NCBI GenBank assembly: GCA_027605045.1
Contig: JAQFWX010000194.1
Span: forward strand, 1 to 50,237
DNA: 50,237 nt
DNA from: Phallus indusiatus
Lineage: Eukaryota; Basidiomycota; Agaricomycetes; Phallales; Phallaceae
Direction of reading: 5' to 3'
A model generated the notes under the pieces. The model was not told the DNA's origin. It searched no databases and was given only the letters and a program-made list of their open reading frames with translations. This document shows positions 30,848-44,276 of the stretch, piece after piece (the stretch's first letter is position 1; the number at the start of each line of letters is the position of its first letter). The translations under genes and the position numbers were made by a program.

Positions 30848-33800
30848 ATGTCCGACATCCCATTACGTTCACTCAAAGGTCGGAAATTCCAAAGAAAAGG
30901 TGTTTACCAAGCGCTACACGCGGAGGCGGACGACGTCAGCGACCCCTCGCCGGACAGTGACATTCAGGCTCAGAATAGTCCTATCAGAAATCACGCAAAC
31001 GGCGATTATCACACTTCGAGAGCTAGATCAAACATGAGTGGTGCTCGGTCAGCTGCTGCTGCCGCTGCTACATCAAGTTCTAGTGCTAGGAGGAAGGGAA
31101 AAGCGAGACAGCAGTATTATCATGACAATGACATTGAGGAGGAGGAAGAGACGCTTTTGAGGAGGGAGCCTGATGAAGAAGAGGTGGCGTCCTTAACAGC
31201 GGGACGCGAAGGTTCTGTGAAGTCTCAGTCTACAGCAGCTAATGTATAATTTTCCCTTGTCAATGTTTTGCGTGGATTACGCCCGTTTTTAATTCGTGAT
31301 TGATTGCAGCGTGCGGGTGTTATTGCCCCTACAGTAGCAAAAGACAAATCTCGCACTATTCCACTACGACCACCAGGTGAGAAACGTGCACAATACATTT
31401 TACAAACCTTAACTCCTGAACGTCATGCAGATAAATTGCGGAATAAGTTTCCTCCAAACATGGTTCGGAACCAGAAATACAACTTATTCACCTTTCTTCC
31501 TCTGGTGCTATACGAACAATTCAAATTCTTTTTCAATCTATATTTCCTCCTTGTGGCGTTATCTCAATTCATTCCTGCATTAAAGACCGGTAAATAAGCT
31601 TTTTGGTTCCTTCACTTACTATTCTATTATCTAACATGCACGACAACCAAAACACAGGATTCATTATAACTTATTTTGCACCTTTAGTATTCGTCCTTGT
31701 GGTGACAATCGGAAAGGAAGCTCATGACGACTGGAAACGCAATCAACGAGACCGTGAAGCAAACTCTGCCAAATACCTTATTCTGGAACCTTCGGTTTCT
31801 AGTGTACGAGACGGCGTACCCCCAACGAAAGCTGTCCCGAGCTCTAAGCTAAAAGTAGGAGATCTCGTACTGTTAGAAAAGAATCAACGAGTGCCGGCCG
31901 ACCTTATTCTCTTGCGGACATCGGATTCATCAGGGACTTGTTTCGTTCGTACAGACCAATTAGACGGAGAGACAGATTGGAAGTTGCGGGTCGCCGTTCC
32001 TTCTTGTCAACAATTGTCAGAAGACCGAGACTTGTTAGAGGTGGAAGCAGAAGTTTACGGTAAGACATAGGTTACCTCCGAAATCATTAATTACTTTGCT
32101 TATTTCATAATTCGTAGCTGACCCACCTACCAAGGACATTCATACTTTTATTGGCACTTTTTCGATGCACACCAGCCCAACAACGTTAGCCGAGCATGCA
32201 CGCGATGTACCTTTGCAACCCAAAGTTGAGCCCTTGACAGCTGAAAACGTATTATGGTCAAACACCGTCTTAGCCGCTGGATCCGCAGTTGGTTTCGTTA
32301 TTTACACAGGGTCAGAGACACGTGCAGTAATGAACACCAGCCATCCTGAAACCAAAGTCGGTTTGCTTGACCTTGAGATTAACCGGCTTTCAAAGGTAGT
32401 GCCACAATTTATCCAGTTCATCCTGTCATCTCTTTATGTAACTCACGCGTTCGCCGTAGATCTTATGTGCCGTCACGTTTGCGTTGTCGATTCTTCTTGT
32501 TGCCTTGAACGGATTTCGAGGAACATGGTATATATACGTCTTCCGTTTCCTAATCTTGTTTTCTTCCATTATCCCTATCAGGTAAGACCAATTCAAAGCA
32601 TTCACGTTTTCCTGGCGAGTATACTAAAAAAGCTTGTGTTAGTTTGCGGGTAAATCTAGATATGGGAAAGACCCTTTATGCCCATTTAATTATGAAGGAT
32701 AATGAAATACCAGGAACCATCGTCAGGACCAGCACACTTCCGGAAGAACTCGGACGGATTGAGTATTTGTTAAGTGACAAAACGGGAACTTTAACCCAAA
32801 ACGGTGAATACTTTTATCCCATGTCACCTTGAGTTCGAAAGATTCTCTTTTATTTAATACCGCTCAGAAATGGAGATGAAGAAGCTTCATATGGGAACGA
32901 TGGCGTACGCCGCGGATTCAATGGATGAAGTTGCGCATCAACTAGCTACTGCATTTGGTGCCGGTGAAAACGGTCAGTCCAACTTTGTTTTAATAATTAA
33001 TTGGCTCGATTCCCTTTTTTAACTTTGTACAGCTTCCAGTAAACTCCAAACTGGCTTCCAATTAGCGAGCCGGGGAAGACGAGATATATCAGCTCGTGTT
33101 CGAGATGTGGTTGTCAGTCTGGCTTTATGTCACAATGTATGTGCTTCCCAACGAAACCCAAATCCAGCATACTTGTTCTTTCAAGTTGACGGAGCTTTTG
33201 ACAGGTTACCCCAGTAACTAACGACGACGGGACAGTAACATATCAAGCATCCTCTCCCGATGAAGTTGCCATTGTGAAATGGACTGAATCCGTCGGTTTA
33301 ACATTGGTGTTCCGTGACCGCCAGAGAATGGAACTCCAAACCGTCGATGGATCTCGCGTAACATACGACATTCTAGATATATTCCCATTCACATCCGAAT
33401 CGAAACGCATGGGCATTGTGGTTCGAGATACAACAACAGACGAGATCACCTTTTTGCAGAAAGGGGCTGATGTCGTAATGGCTAAAATTGTCCTGCAGAA
33501 TGATTGGCTAGAAGAGGAGTGTGCCAACATGGCACGCGAGGGCTTAAGGACGCTCGTTATTAGTCGGAGACGGCTTAATGCGGACTCGTACGAATCCTTC
33601 AAGAATGACTATCACGAGGCGAGCATCAGTTTGCAGAATCGGAACGAGGCGATGGCGGAGGTTGTGAAGCATCATCTAGAACATGATCTTGAACTGCTTG
33701 GTTTGACAGGGGTTGAAGACAAGCTACAAGATGATGTTAAATCGACCTTGGAGCTCTTGCGTAACGCCGGAATTAAAATATGGATGCTGACGGGTGATAA

Positions 33801-35313
33801 AATTGAAACGGCTACGTGCATTGCGATCTCGACCAAACTGGTTGCGAGAAACCAATACATACATCAGGTTGCGAAACGTATGTTCAGATGTATCCTCTGA
33901 TAATGGATCATCATTGACGAATTCTCTCTAGTATCTTCCGCGGACGCTGCCCGAAATGAGTTAGAGTTCTTACAGTCCAAGCCTGATTGCTGTCTAGTCA
34001 TCGACGGTGAATCTTTGCAGGTAACACTCTAACATATCTTCTCATTATCCGGCCCTCTTAACGGTTTCTTCTAGCTATGCCTCAACTTGTTCAAGACAGA
34101 ATTTATCGAAATTGCTACCAAGCTATCTGCAGTCGTAGCATGTCGGTGTTCGCCTACTCAAAAAGCTGATGTTGCTCGTCTAATCCGCCGTCACACCAAA
34201 AAGCGTGTTTGTTGCATTGGAGATGGAGGGAACGACGTCAGCATGATCCAAGCAGCAGATGTCGGTATGTCTCTGTCGGTTTCATAAAGAAAGAGAACGG
34301 TGTCTTATTCTTTTCTTCTTCTCCAGGCGTCGGTATAGTCGGCAAAGAAGGAAAACAAGCATCACTAGCCGCAGATTTCTCGTTAACCCAATTCAGCCAC
34401 TTAACTAAACTTCTTCTATGGCATGGTCGAAACTCGTACAAACGTTCAGCGAAACTAGCTCAATTCGTCATTCACCGTGGTCTGATTATTTCGATCATGC
34501 AAGCTGTGTTTTCTGCCATATTCTATTTCGCTCCTATCGCGCTGTACCAGGGGTGGTTGATGATGGGATATGCTACGGTGTATACGATGGCTCCTGTGTT
34601 TTCGTTGGTTCTTGATCGGGACGTCAGTGAAGATGTTGCGTTGCTGTATCCGGAGCTTTATAAGGAACTGACCAAGGTAAGGAGGGCGAGGGATATATCT
34701 GTTTTTAGTTTACAGGGTTTCTCATCTCCTTTTCTTAGGGACGGGCGTTATCATTCAAAACCTTTTTCATATGGTTAACTATTAGTGTTTATCAAGGTAT
34801 TACCACGACAAAAGACGAAAATAGCCACTTACAGACCATTTCTAGGTGGTGCCATTATGATAATGTGTTTACTGCTCTTCGAGAACGAGTTCCTGAACAT
34901 CGTCGCCATCTCTTTCACCGCGCTCATTTTGAATGAGCTGATAATGGTCGCTTTGGAAATCACTACATGGTAAGGCCTACATTTTTTTTGGTGAAAGTTG
35001 ATTGATGCGAGTTACATTGTTTCAGGCATATATACATGGCGATATCTGAGATCGTAACGTTGATATTCTACGCCGTCAGCATGGTATTTTTACCCGAATA
35101 CTTCGGTAATCATCTATTCTCTTGTTCTCGGCTTAGACAACAAACAGCTTAATAAACTCATTTCTGTTGCTCTTTTTAGATCTAGCCTTTGTTTTGTCCA
35201 CCCGGTTCGCTTGGAAACTTGCTGTCGTGGTGACAGTAAGCTCTTTACCTCTATACATCTTTAAACTCATACAACGACGAGTCGCACCATCGGCTTATAG
35301 TAAACTCATGTAA
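30848..35313 (+). CDS. NEO1: P4-type phospholipid-translocating ATPase, NEO1/ATP9 class
   Basis: Flippase of Golgi/endosome membranes that moves aminophospholipids to the cytosolic leaflet; NEO1-class enzymes work without a Cdc50 subunit. Sixteen exons: 30848-31243, 31310-31589, 31658-32059, 32118-32395, 32460-32581, 32643-32803, 32868-32972, 33033-33136, 33205-33877, 33932-34020, 34075-34264, 34327-34676, 34739-34796, 34846-34969, 35026-35105, 35180-35313. All phases close, 1181 residues. NEO1 signatures: [30 protein letters not shown] (actuator), [12 protein letters not shown] (M4), phosphorylation motif [10 protein letters not shown] (Asp near 538), [29 protein letters not shown], then the last membrane helices with SVYQGGAIM. 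The N-terminus is an acidic, Ala/Ser-rich cytosolic tail. The start at 30848 is the first Met of the open first exon. Confidence 0.95.
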
Positions 35314-35634
35314 TATAAAAATTCAAAAAAAGAATATACCCGTCCATATCTATCCTTATTTAATATTTCTTCGTCTTCGTCTTCTACGACTGCGTCTCGC
35401 TCGCTGGCACTTTCAACGTTTAGTGTATTTGGCTGTATAAGGGACTATCTCAGATTTAAGATCAGAAAGAAAGTAAGAAAAGAGAGAAGGAGAGAGAGAT
35501 GGAAAAAGAGCATGGTAAGTCAAAAAAGAGGAAGAGACAAGGGATATGAATAAGAGAATGAGACAGAGACAGAGTACGAAAAAAAAAGGATAAAGAGAGA
35601 GAAAGTAGGGAGGAATGTTCATTTCATTTCTTTT
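35314..35634. other. Convergent 3' ends of the P4-ATPase and NST1 genes
   Basis: No gene. The part 35450-35610 is purine-rich on the plus strand, i.e. CU-rich in the NST1 transcript, like the 3' flanks of the Rho and GATA genes. Confidence 0.5.
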
Positions 35635-38600
35635 TCAACTACTTCCGGGAGGTGGTGAATTGGTAAAAGCAGCCGGCGGTGGAAAAGGCGGATGTGCAGA
35701 GAACGGAGGACCAGGCTGCTGCCACGGATCGACGGCGGAGGGTCCGTGTCCCGGTCCCCACAAACCATTTGGAGTTCGTGTAGGCGTTCCAAAAGGTAAA
35801 CTCTGACCTCCTGCTACTGCTACTGCTGATGCTGGTTGAGGTGTTCCCCATCCAACGGGTGCAATCACCCTTCGAGGCTGAACAATAATCGGTTCATCGT
35901 CGTCTGCTACGAGAGCTGAGCTTCCCAAAACAGGTTCTGGAGGTGCTGAAGAAGGAGCAGGTGTCGAGCTGGACGATTTCATCATCATTTTAGGCGACGA
36001 AATTAGCATTCCTCCTGCTGTCGATCCTGGTCCTGAACCCGAACCCGATGCCAACGATGATGATTTTTCATCGTCCTTTGAGTTTTGCTGAGGACGAGCG
36101 ATTGGCGCGAGCGGTGCAACAGGTCTTTGAACCGCTCCATACGTGTTCGACATGGACATGGTCATAGACCGGTCTTGAACAGACCCACGACGGAGATGAT
36201 GATTTGTACTCGACGATCCTCCACCTCCTGGAACAGAGCCAGGACCAGAACTGAACATGCTTATAGGTGATCCAGGAGTATTAGGCAACCCCTTCGGAGG
36301 CGGTCCAATAGCTGATAAAGGCCGGAACGATTCATACGCTGACGCTGGACTAGTTCCGAACGCACTACCGACACTACCACGGGATGATGGAGTTGGAATT
36401 CCTGGTGGTGGGACTAGTACACCTGGTGGAGCGTATGCCATGAACGGCGGCGGTGTTGGAAGTCCATTTGTGAAGGGTGTTCCTCCCCCTTGTTGTTGAC
36501 CAGGGAGGGATGCGGGGTTGGAACCGGGAGGCGAGATATACCCGTGTCCGTGTCCGTGTGCATGACCGTGTCCGTGATGACCGTGTGGGTGTGGGTGTGG
36601 ATGTGCGTGGAACCCTGGAATGGAAATCGGCGTACTCGACGAAGGTCCCGGTGATTGAATCTGGGAGGAACCAGAAGCGGAAGAACTCGAGGCAATTGGA
36701 AGAGGATGGTGCTGCTGATGCTGATGCTGGTGTGGATGCTGGTGCTGGTGCATCGGCTGAGGCGACGCCGTTCTCTGATGCGCTTGAGCCTGTGCTTGAA
36801 GCTGATGTGTAATCACAGACGGTCTCTGCGGTGAATGCGGAAGACGCGACGACGGAAGTGGAAGCGAAAGTGGAATCGGAAGAGGTTGTGCGAGTGCGAT
36901 CTGTGGTTGCTGCTGCTGTTGCTGTTGAGGCGGTAGTCCTTGAGCTTGAGCTTGGGCTTGGGCTTGGGCTTGTTGCATCATCGACATCGACGACATTGAC
37001 ATCGGCATTGGCATGGAGGACATCGAGGCCGCTGGCGTTGGAATAGGGGGAGTCGATTGCGATGCAACACCAGCGGGATTATTAACACCACCGCCAGAAG
37101 AAGAAAATTGAGAAAGTGAGGGTGGAGGAGCAGTAGATCCGGAACTACTGCTAGGTGTAACAGGCGTAACAGGCGGAGGAGGTTTCGTTAAAATCTTTTT
37201 AGGAGCAACAACGGGCGTAGGAATGCTGATTCGGGAAGGAGTGGCACCACCACGAGGAGACGTAGGAGGTTTAACTTTCGAAGAGGAAGGAATCGAAACA
37301 TTGGCAGCAGACGTATTAATACTCATCGCACGCTGCTGTTGCTGTTGCTGTTGCTGTTGTTGATATTCACGTACAGCACGCTCCCTCGCCTCCCTCTCTT
37401 TCTCCTTCTCTTTCCTCTCCTCAGCCTCCTTAACGGCCCGTTTCTCCCTCTCCTCTTTCTCAAGCTGCTCCCGTTTCGCAGCAGCAGCAGCCTTCTCAGC
37501 AGCAACCCTCGCCTCCTTCTCCTCTTTCGCCTTCCTCTCCTTCTCCTCTCTTTCCCTCCTCTCAGCTTTAACCCTCTCTTCCCGCTCTTTCCGTTTCCGC
37601 TCCTGCTCAGCTATCCTCTCTTTCTCCTCCGCAAGCCGTTTACGTTTCTCCTCTTCCTTCCTCGCACGTTCCTCTTCTTGAATTTTTCGAGCCGCTTCAC
37701 GACGTAACCTCTCTTCCTCCCGTTTTTTCTTCAACTCTTCTTCTTGAGCTGCTTGTTTTGCTTTTAACGCTTGTTCTTCCGCTGCTCGTTCGGCTTCTCG
37801 TTGTTTCTTTTCTTCCTCTTTAACCTGTTTCTGCAGCCTATTTGCCCTTAAAATCAATACGACTTTCCAATGTAAAAAAATGATCAAAACATACAGCTTT
37901 TTGGCTTTTTTCTTCTGATTCTCCTTCTGCTTCTTAGCCTCCCTCTCCTGCGCCGCTTTATCCTCATTCTCCAACTCACGAAGAATCTCTTGCTGCCTTT
38001 GTTGAGCTACCTTTTCACGATACGACTGTAAAACGCGCTGCTCGAACATTCGAGCTGCAAAGATGGAAAACATCCGTCGTCCTTCTTCCATCTTTTGTTC
38101 TTCTGTCATCACCTAAACACGGGTCGGGTCAATTATCAACACCAAAACAACCCAAACGTCCCCCCCAAAAAAACCACAAACCTCTTCTTCATCTTCGTCA
38201 TCCTCATCATCCTCATCCTCATCCTCATCATCCTCATCTCCATCAACATCCACACCATCCCTCCCATCCCTCCTATCCCTCCCACCTCTGTCACCCCTTT
38301 CATCATCTCCATCGTCGTCCTCATCATCATCACTATCCCGCCCACCAACCTCAGCAGCAGCCTCCTCCTCCCGCTGCATCCGCCGCTCCGCAAGCTGTTC
38401 CATCATTTCAAGAAACTTGCGTCCATCATTTTTGAGAAGATCGTCTGCGACTGTGATGATTTTTCCTGATGAACCTTAAAATGTTGAGCCAAATCTTATT
38501 CGAATCATTCAAGTTTTTTTAAAAGGTTTTTTTGGAGTTTTTTTTTTTTTTGGAGAGAAGAGAAAGGGAAAATGGGATGGGGGGTTTTGGACGTTGGGAC

Positions 38601-41354
38601 GTACCGGTTACGGTTAAACTGCTTCCAAAATTGAAAACATCATCTCCTCCACCACCTCCTCCTCCATTTCCACCTCGGGGCGGATTGGCGTTAGCATTCA
38701 CATTAGCATTGACGTTGTTGGCATTAGGCTTCACACCATTAACAACCACACCCGAATTCGAATTCGTCGTCGTCGTCGTATTCGTAGTAGTCATCGTAGT
38801 AGTCGTATTACCCGCCGGAGTAGGTCCCGTACTTCGTCTAACACCACCATGACCATGCCCATGATGCCTATGTCCTTCATGATGTCCGTGAATATGCCCA
38901 TGACCATGCCCACGAGAATGTTTCTTGAGAGTCGAAAAATCTACATCATCCAACAACTCGTCTTCTCCCACTCCAACTCCAACTCCTACTCCTCTTCGTC
39001 GACCTCCTCTACCCCGCCCTCGTTCTCCTCCATTGATATTAACATTAACATTCTCATCCTCCTCCTCTTCATCATCTTCATCTCCATCTCCATCTTCATC
39101 ATCTTCGTCTTCTTCTCCATCATCATCACCCTCCTCATCTTCATCGTCATCTTCTTCCTCGTCTTCTTCCTCTTCTTCTTCCTCTTCATACTCCTCTTCC
39201 TCTTCGTACTCTTCTTCATTATCTTCATCTTCAAATTCGCTTTCTGCTAGGCCTTTTCGCCGTGCGGCTGATAGATGATTCAGATTGTTATTAACGTTCG
39301 CGTTCGGAGGGAGAGTGCCGTTAACGTGTTTACGCTGAGGATGGTGTGCATTAGGAGTATTCGGAGTATTTGGAGTATTGTTCGGATGAGAATGCGGATG
39401 ATGTGAAGCCTGTCGACCCGTACCCGTACGCGCATTCGCACCCGTATTGGCATTCGCATTGTTGTTGGTGTTGTTGTTGTGAGAATGATGATGATGGTGA
39501 TGATGATGATGAGAAGCAACAACAGCTCCATTCTTATCAACCTCCACACTCCCAGGAAACGGACCAGGCCCCGGAGGCGGGGGGATCGTTCCACCCGACG
39601 ACGCATGACGCTGTTGATGAATCGCGTATTGTTCTAGTTCTTCGTAGTACGCGTCGTATAGAACTTCTAATTCCTCTTCTATCGCATGCCTGGGGTCATA
39701 ATAATATTTTTTTAAGAAAAATTAATTCAAAGAATGATGAATGTGCGTTTTACCGTTTTCGACCACATACAGCACAAGAACAACTATGCTTCTGCTGTTC
39801 CTTCATCTTCCTCAAAACAGCCTCTTTCTCAACTTTAACGAGCGCTCTTCGTTCTTCTTCACTTAGGCCTAGCCAAAACTCTTTAATTCTTTCTCTTTCT
39901 TCGTTCGAATTTGTACTCCACAATTTATTATTACTATTCGTGTTCGTATTCGTGCTTGTGGAGTTGGAATTGGCGTTTGAGTTGGCGTTGGCGTTGGTGT
40001 TGGCAGCGTTGTTGGTTTTACCATGTGAAGTTTGAGATGAAGCAGGCGACGAGTGATGCTTTGGTGTAGCACCAGCACCAGCACCAGCACCAGCGTTATT
40101 TGTCATTCTCGCGGACCGTGGAGGAGCGTTCGTTGTCGTAGAAGTGTTGTTGTTGTACGACATGGGCTGTTTTCCAGCTGCTCGAGAACTTGGAACGGGT
40201 GGGTTATTCGACGGTGGCACTGGACGAGACGTAGGTTGCTGCTGAGGTTGAGGTTGAGGTTGAGGTTGGGGAGGCGGAGGTGGGGGAGGAGCTGTTGGAA
40301 GTGTATTTCCTTTCTTTTTCTTCTTTTTGCTCTTCTTTTTTCCTGCCTCGACAGCAGCCACATTATTACCAGCAGGAGTACTGTTGTTGTTAACAACAGG
40401 ATTGACGGTGGTAGTCATCCTGTACTCGTACCCTACAAACGCAGCGTCGTGATCGTGTTCTTCTACATTATCATCGACCTCGTCTTCACTATCATCATAA
40501 TCGTGGTGTTCGTCGCCGTTGTACTCGTTGAGGAGAACGGCACTCGGATGTGGGAGCGGACCGCGGGGAGGGTGGCCTGGTGCAGGCGGGAGAGGTGTCC
40601 CCGCGAGAGTCTGTTCCATCGCTAAAAACGCAGGATCCGAAAAGATGGCGGGATCGAATGGCAATGAAGGAAACGCCCCCGGTGGTTGCCCTCCCCCTCC
40701 TCCACCCTTCGGACTGGTCTTTTCAACACCGGACTGGATCATCTGATGCGCAATTGCAAGCATGGACTGAGCTTTCGACCGCTCGCTGGGGTTGACGTTC
40801 GGATTCGTGGAAGTGGAGTAAGTCATTTTCACAAAGTTCTTGATGTGGGTGGGGAGAGCCGCCCAGTAGTCTTCGTCATCCGGGATGGCGTCGTTGTCCA
40901 TTTGGCGGTAGAGATTGTTGGCGGTGGCGAGGAGTTCTGCTTGGGCTGCTGCTGTGGCGTTGAGACGAGCGGCTGCGGCAGCAGAAGCGGAGAGGGAGGC
41001 CGTTGTTTGCTGATGAACGGACTGAAGCTCCGGGGAAAGACCAGTCCGACGGGCAGCAGTAGTAGTAGTGTTGGTGGTGGTGGCAGCAGCAGCAGCAGAT
41101 GATGATAAAGGAGGATCTAGAGACGGCATATCGTCGTCTGTTTGTAAACCTTGAGCATCAGGATCGGCAGATGACTTTGGTTTAGATTTCTTCTTCTTTT
41201 TCTTCTTGCCGTTGACAGTGGACTCTACTACTGCCTGTGGTGCTTGTGCTGTTGTTGGAGTTGGGGTAGGTACGACAAAGCGTGGAGACATTGCAGGATT
41301 AGACTGGATAGTCGGGTGACGATTGGGAGCTTTGGCTTGTTTCATAGCGGCCAT
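35635..41354 (-). CDS. NST1: Stress response protein NST1
   Basis: Large cytoplasmic protein; in yeast NST1 acts in salt tolerance with the splicing factor Msl1 and localises to P-bodies. Exons: 41354-39754, 39689-38605, 38474-38182, 38112-37895, 37846-35635; phases close, 1802 residues. Family blocks: [57 protein letters not shown] (Cys-rich), [39 protein letters not shown], and a long Lys/Glu/Arg coiled coil around the fourth intron. These are separated by poly-His, poly-Glu/Asp, Asn and Ser runs, and the C-terminal third is Pro/Ser/Gln-rich. The fourth intron (48 nt) is a multiple of three and open, so its retention would add 16 residues. The frame stays open upstream of 41354 in the leader; MAAMKQ is chosen because the sequence upstream has no family similarity. 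Divergent from METTL16. Confidence 0.92.
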
Positions 41355-41653
41355 GGGATGGACAGGGAGAACAAGGATTGAAAAGCAGACGTCGTGGGAT
41401 ATCAGACGAGAAAAAGAGAAAGAGAGGGTGTCGATGAGACCGACGATAAAAACTGTTGCAAAAAAAACAAGCTGAATTGAATCTAGATTGGAATAAAATA
41501 TAAAAACGGGAGGGAATACTATGAGATTTTTTCGAGATTTGCTTACCCCTCGGGCGTTGGCGACACTTCTTCTTTGCGGGCGGATGTGTGAAGCGTAGAA
41601 AATGGAGTACTGTGGGTCACTGTGGGTGCTTGGGGTGGCTGACTCACTCTGAA
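41355..41653. promoter_or_regulatory. Divergent promoter, NST1 / METTL16-like
   Basis: About 300 bp between the two start codons, transcribed outward in both directions. It contains CT- and GA-runs; no clear TATA box. Bidirectional promoter inferred from layout. Confidence 0.5.
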
Positions 41654-43820
41654 ATGCACAATCGAAGTCAGTACAAGGACAGGATTGACTTTGTAGACTT
41701 GGCAGAGTCATATCCCTCTCTCAAGCCATTGTAGGTGTCTTGTTATATTCTAAAATACAAATATCTGATACTCTTCTAGTCTCAAATCACACGTCATTGA
41801 CTTTCGGAACGCCGATGCTCAAAGGCAAGTCTCCGTTGTTCTCTGAATGACATCCCCATTGACTTTGTTTACAGGTCACTGACACAGGCTTTGCTCAGCC
41901 GTGATTTCGGTCTCAGTCTGTGTCTTCCCAACGACCGTCTCTGTCCTCCGGTGGGTCTCACACTGCTTTACTACCACTGCTAATTCTCCACAGGTACCCA
42001 ATAGGTAACACATTCCAGGAACTCTTTGACGTTCTCTCACAATTTAGATTGAATTATGTACTATGGATTCAAGATATCATGTCATCTAGCACAGTCAAAG
42101 AAATACGTGGACTGGACATGTGAATTCATCCAATCGCACATGCTCACGACTGCTGACTTTCCTCTAGCGGAACAGGTGCTTCCGTCATATACCCCTTCTC
42201 GCCTGTTCTCTTCCAGACAACTCAAATTGGTCATTCGTCGCGACAGGTCAGATTAGGAAACTCTCCGTCTAATGCAACCTAACGCATGTACATTTGCAGA
42301 GATTGATCCACACTCCGCCCGATATGCGTCCATGAATATTGAAAACAATAATCTCACTTCACGTATCACTTTACATACCATTCCACCCGACTCGGAATTT
42401 ATTCTTACACCACTATTCACTAACCCAAAATTATCGTCAGTCCCATATGAACAATTCCGAGAAGGGTTAATGACGGCGCCGTACAGCTTCGATTTCACAA
42501 TGTGCAATCCTCCTTTCTATGGGTCCACCGACGAAATAGAGTCTTCCGCCGAAAACAAAGAATACCCTCCCAATGCGGTAATACCCTTGCCCCACTCTTA
42601 TTTAAATCTAAATTTATGGTTCTTCTCAGGTATGTACAGGTGCCGAAAATGAAATGATCACGCCAGGTGGTGAAACCGCTTTTGTGTTAAAGATACTGAA
42701 AGAGAGCTGTCACCAGAATATCAAATACCGATGTCGGTGAGTATGCGTATTTCGTAGCGTGTATGTATCACTGAAAAGATTTCGTTCAGGTGGTTTACCT
42801 CTATGCTTGGGAAACTAAGTTCGGTGGAAACTGTGGTATCCGAGCTACGAAACTTGAAGGTAAATTTTCTCTTGTGAGGTAATGCAATTCCACTCACAGG
42901 AGTAGATAGACAACTATGCATTAGCACAATTTGTTCAAGGAACGACGCGAAGATGGTGTGTAGCCTGGTCATTCCGAGACGAAAGACTCGCAGACGTAAA
43001 TCGCTATCCCTCACGAGAAGAACAACCCCTAACGTTCTCATCCCAGAAATATTCTCGTCCAACGGCACCATCACTCCTCCCATTTCTCCCACTTCCAACA
43101 ACACTCCAACAACGACTCCCAGCGACTTCTTCTTCCAGCGCACGAATTCTCCTGACTCAAATTCTTTCGTCGATTGAAAAATTATCCTTCACTTTTACAG
43201 AAGAAGCAGATGATAAATGGAGCTGTACTATATCAGCTTCCGAAAACACATGGTCCAGAGCCGCACGACGCTCCCGAAAACGCGCACAACACGACGAGAG
43301 ATCTGAACGACCACCTTCTGAATCTACAGTTGAACCGGGCGCATCGATTTCCTCAATGGTTCCCGATTCCGACCACCGAGATCACCCTCACCTGATTTTA
43401 GTTTGTCGTATCAGCGCTGAATCAAGTCTCTGTCGAAGCAATGGAGAAACGATAGCTGAATCTTCAGTGTTGTTAACGGCTCAGTGGCTTCGAGGGATGG
43501 ACAGATCTCTTTTTGAAGGATTCTGGAGTCATGTGTGTCGTAAATTGCAAGGTTCCTTGAATTTGAGTCCTCCGGTGAGCGAAAGAGTTTTTTTTTATTT
43601 CTTTGAGGGGTTTGAAGTTGATGGTGAATCTCTTTTAGAATTGAACGTACTTCTTATTACCTCCGCGAGTGGATCTACCTCATCTCAGAAAAATGCTGAG
43701 ATTACCCTATCCAGCGATGATCAACGATCATATTATATAGCATACACAGCACGCATAAAAGTCAACACAGAACAATTCGTCGACGTTCGCCGAAAGTCTT
43801 CGGGTTTGAAGGCTCTTTGA
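41654..43820 (+). CDS. METTL16: METTL16-type RNA N6-adenine methyltransferase, apparent one-base frameshift
   Basis: Homologues methylate A43 of U6 snRNA or rRNA using SAM; nuclear. Exons: 41654-41730, 41780-41824, 41875-41950, 41994-42004, 42048-42119, 42168-42246, 42300-42577, 42630-42736, 42790-42859, 42906-43820. It starts [20 protein letters not shown]; then [18 protein letters not shown] (SAM motif I), [18 protein letters not shown], catalytic MCNPPFYGS (NPPF), [26 protein letters not shown] and RRWCVAWSF. The C-terminal half is the variable RNA-binding region. In exon 6 the reading frame changes between IGTGASVIY and [10 protein letters not shown] at a run of four C (42192-42195); one more C would keep both motifs and the downstream phase. 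Intron 2 starts GCAAGT (GC-AG), and exon 4 is 11 nt. The gene is intact apart from the frameshift. Confidence 0.85.
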
Positions 43821-44276
43821 AATCTGTATGTAGGTATGTATGCATTTATGTGACTCCGACTAGAGGGCCTGCCAAGTAGACCCTACGTAGTTCGGACCCT
43901 AGTTCGAGCTTTCCGATCTTCAGGCCTTCAAGCCTTCCAGGACCGAATTGCCCAATATCTATCTCGTGTCCCATATCTCCCATACTTCGGAAATTTGACC
44001 CTTGGGTTGAACACAAAAACTGAATCTGAGATTCACTGCAGTATATTGTCTCAGTGCAAAAACGTTGTTATGTATATATTTATCCGAAATTTCGGAATCG
44101 ACTTTATATCATATCATATATTATTTTACAGGTTGTACATGTTGAATTCAGGATTGCATTATTATTCTAAATAGCTATAGAGGAGTCGTGCCTATGCATG
44201 CACAAAGATTCAGCGAAATCCGCTCGTGTTTTTCAAAATAGACGCCCAAGCCCCCCAACGCTTAAAAAAAAATAAT
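43821..44276. other. Short gap before the transposon
   Basis: 3' flank of the METTL16-like gene. A short CATAT array (44107-44120) is present. No gene seen. Confidence 0.5.

Noticed and set aside
36085..37707. Plus-strand frames across the NST1 C-terminal half
   Set aside because: Antisense of the repeat-rich coding sequence; no homology-like pattern.
38849..39278. Plus-strand frames of poly-Ser or poly-Ile
   Set aside because: They are the antisense of the poly-Glu/Asp and poly-His regions of NST1.
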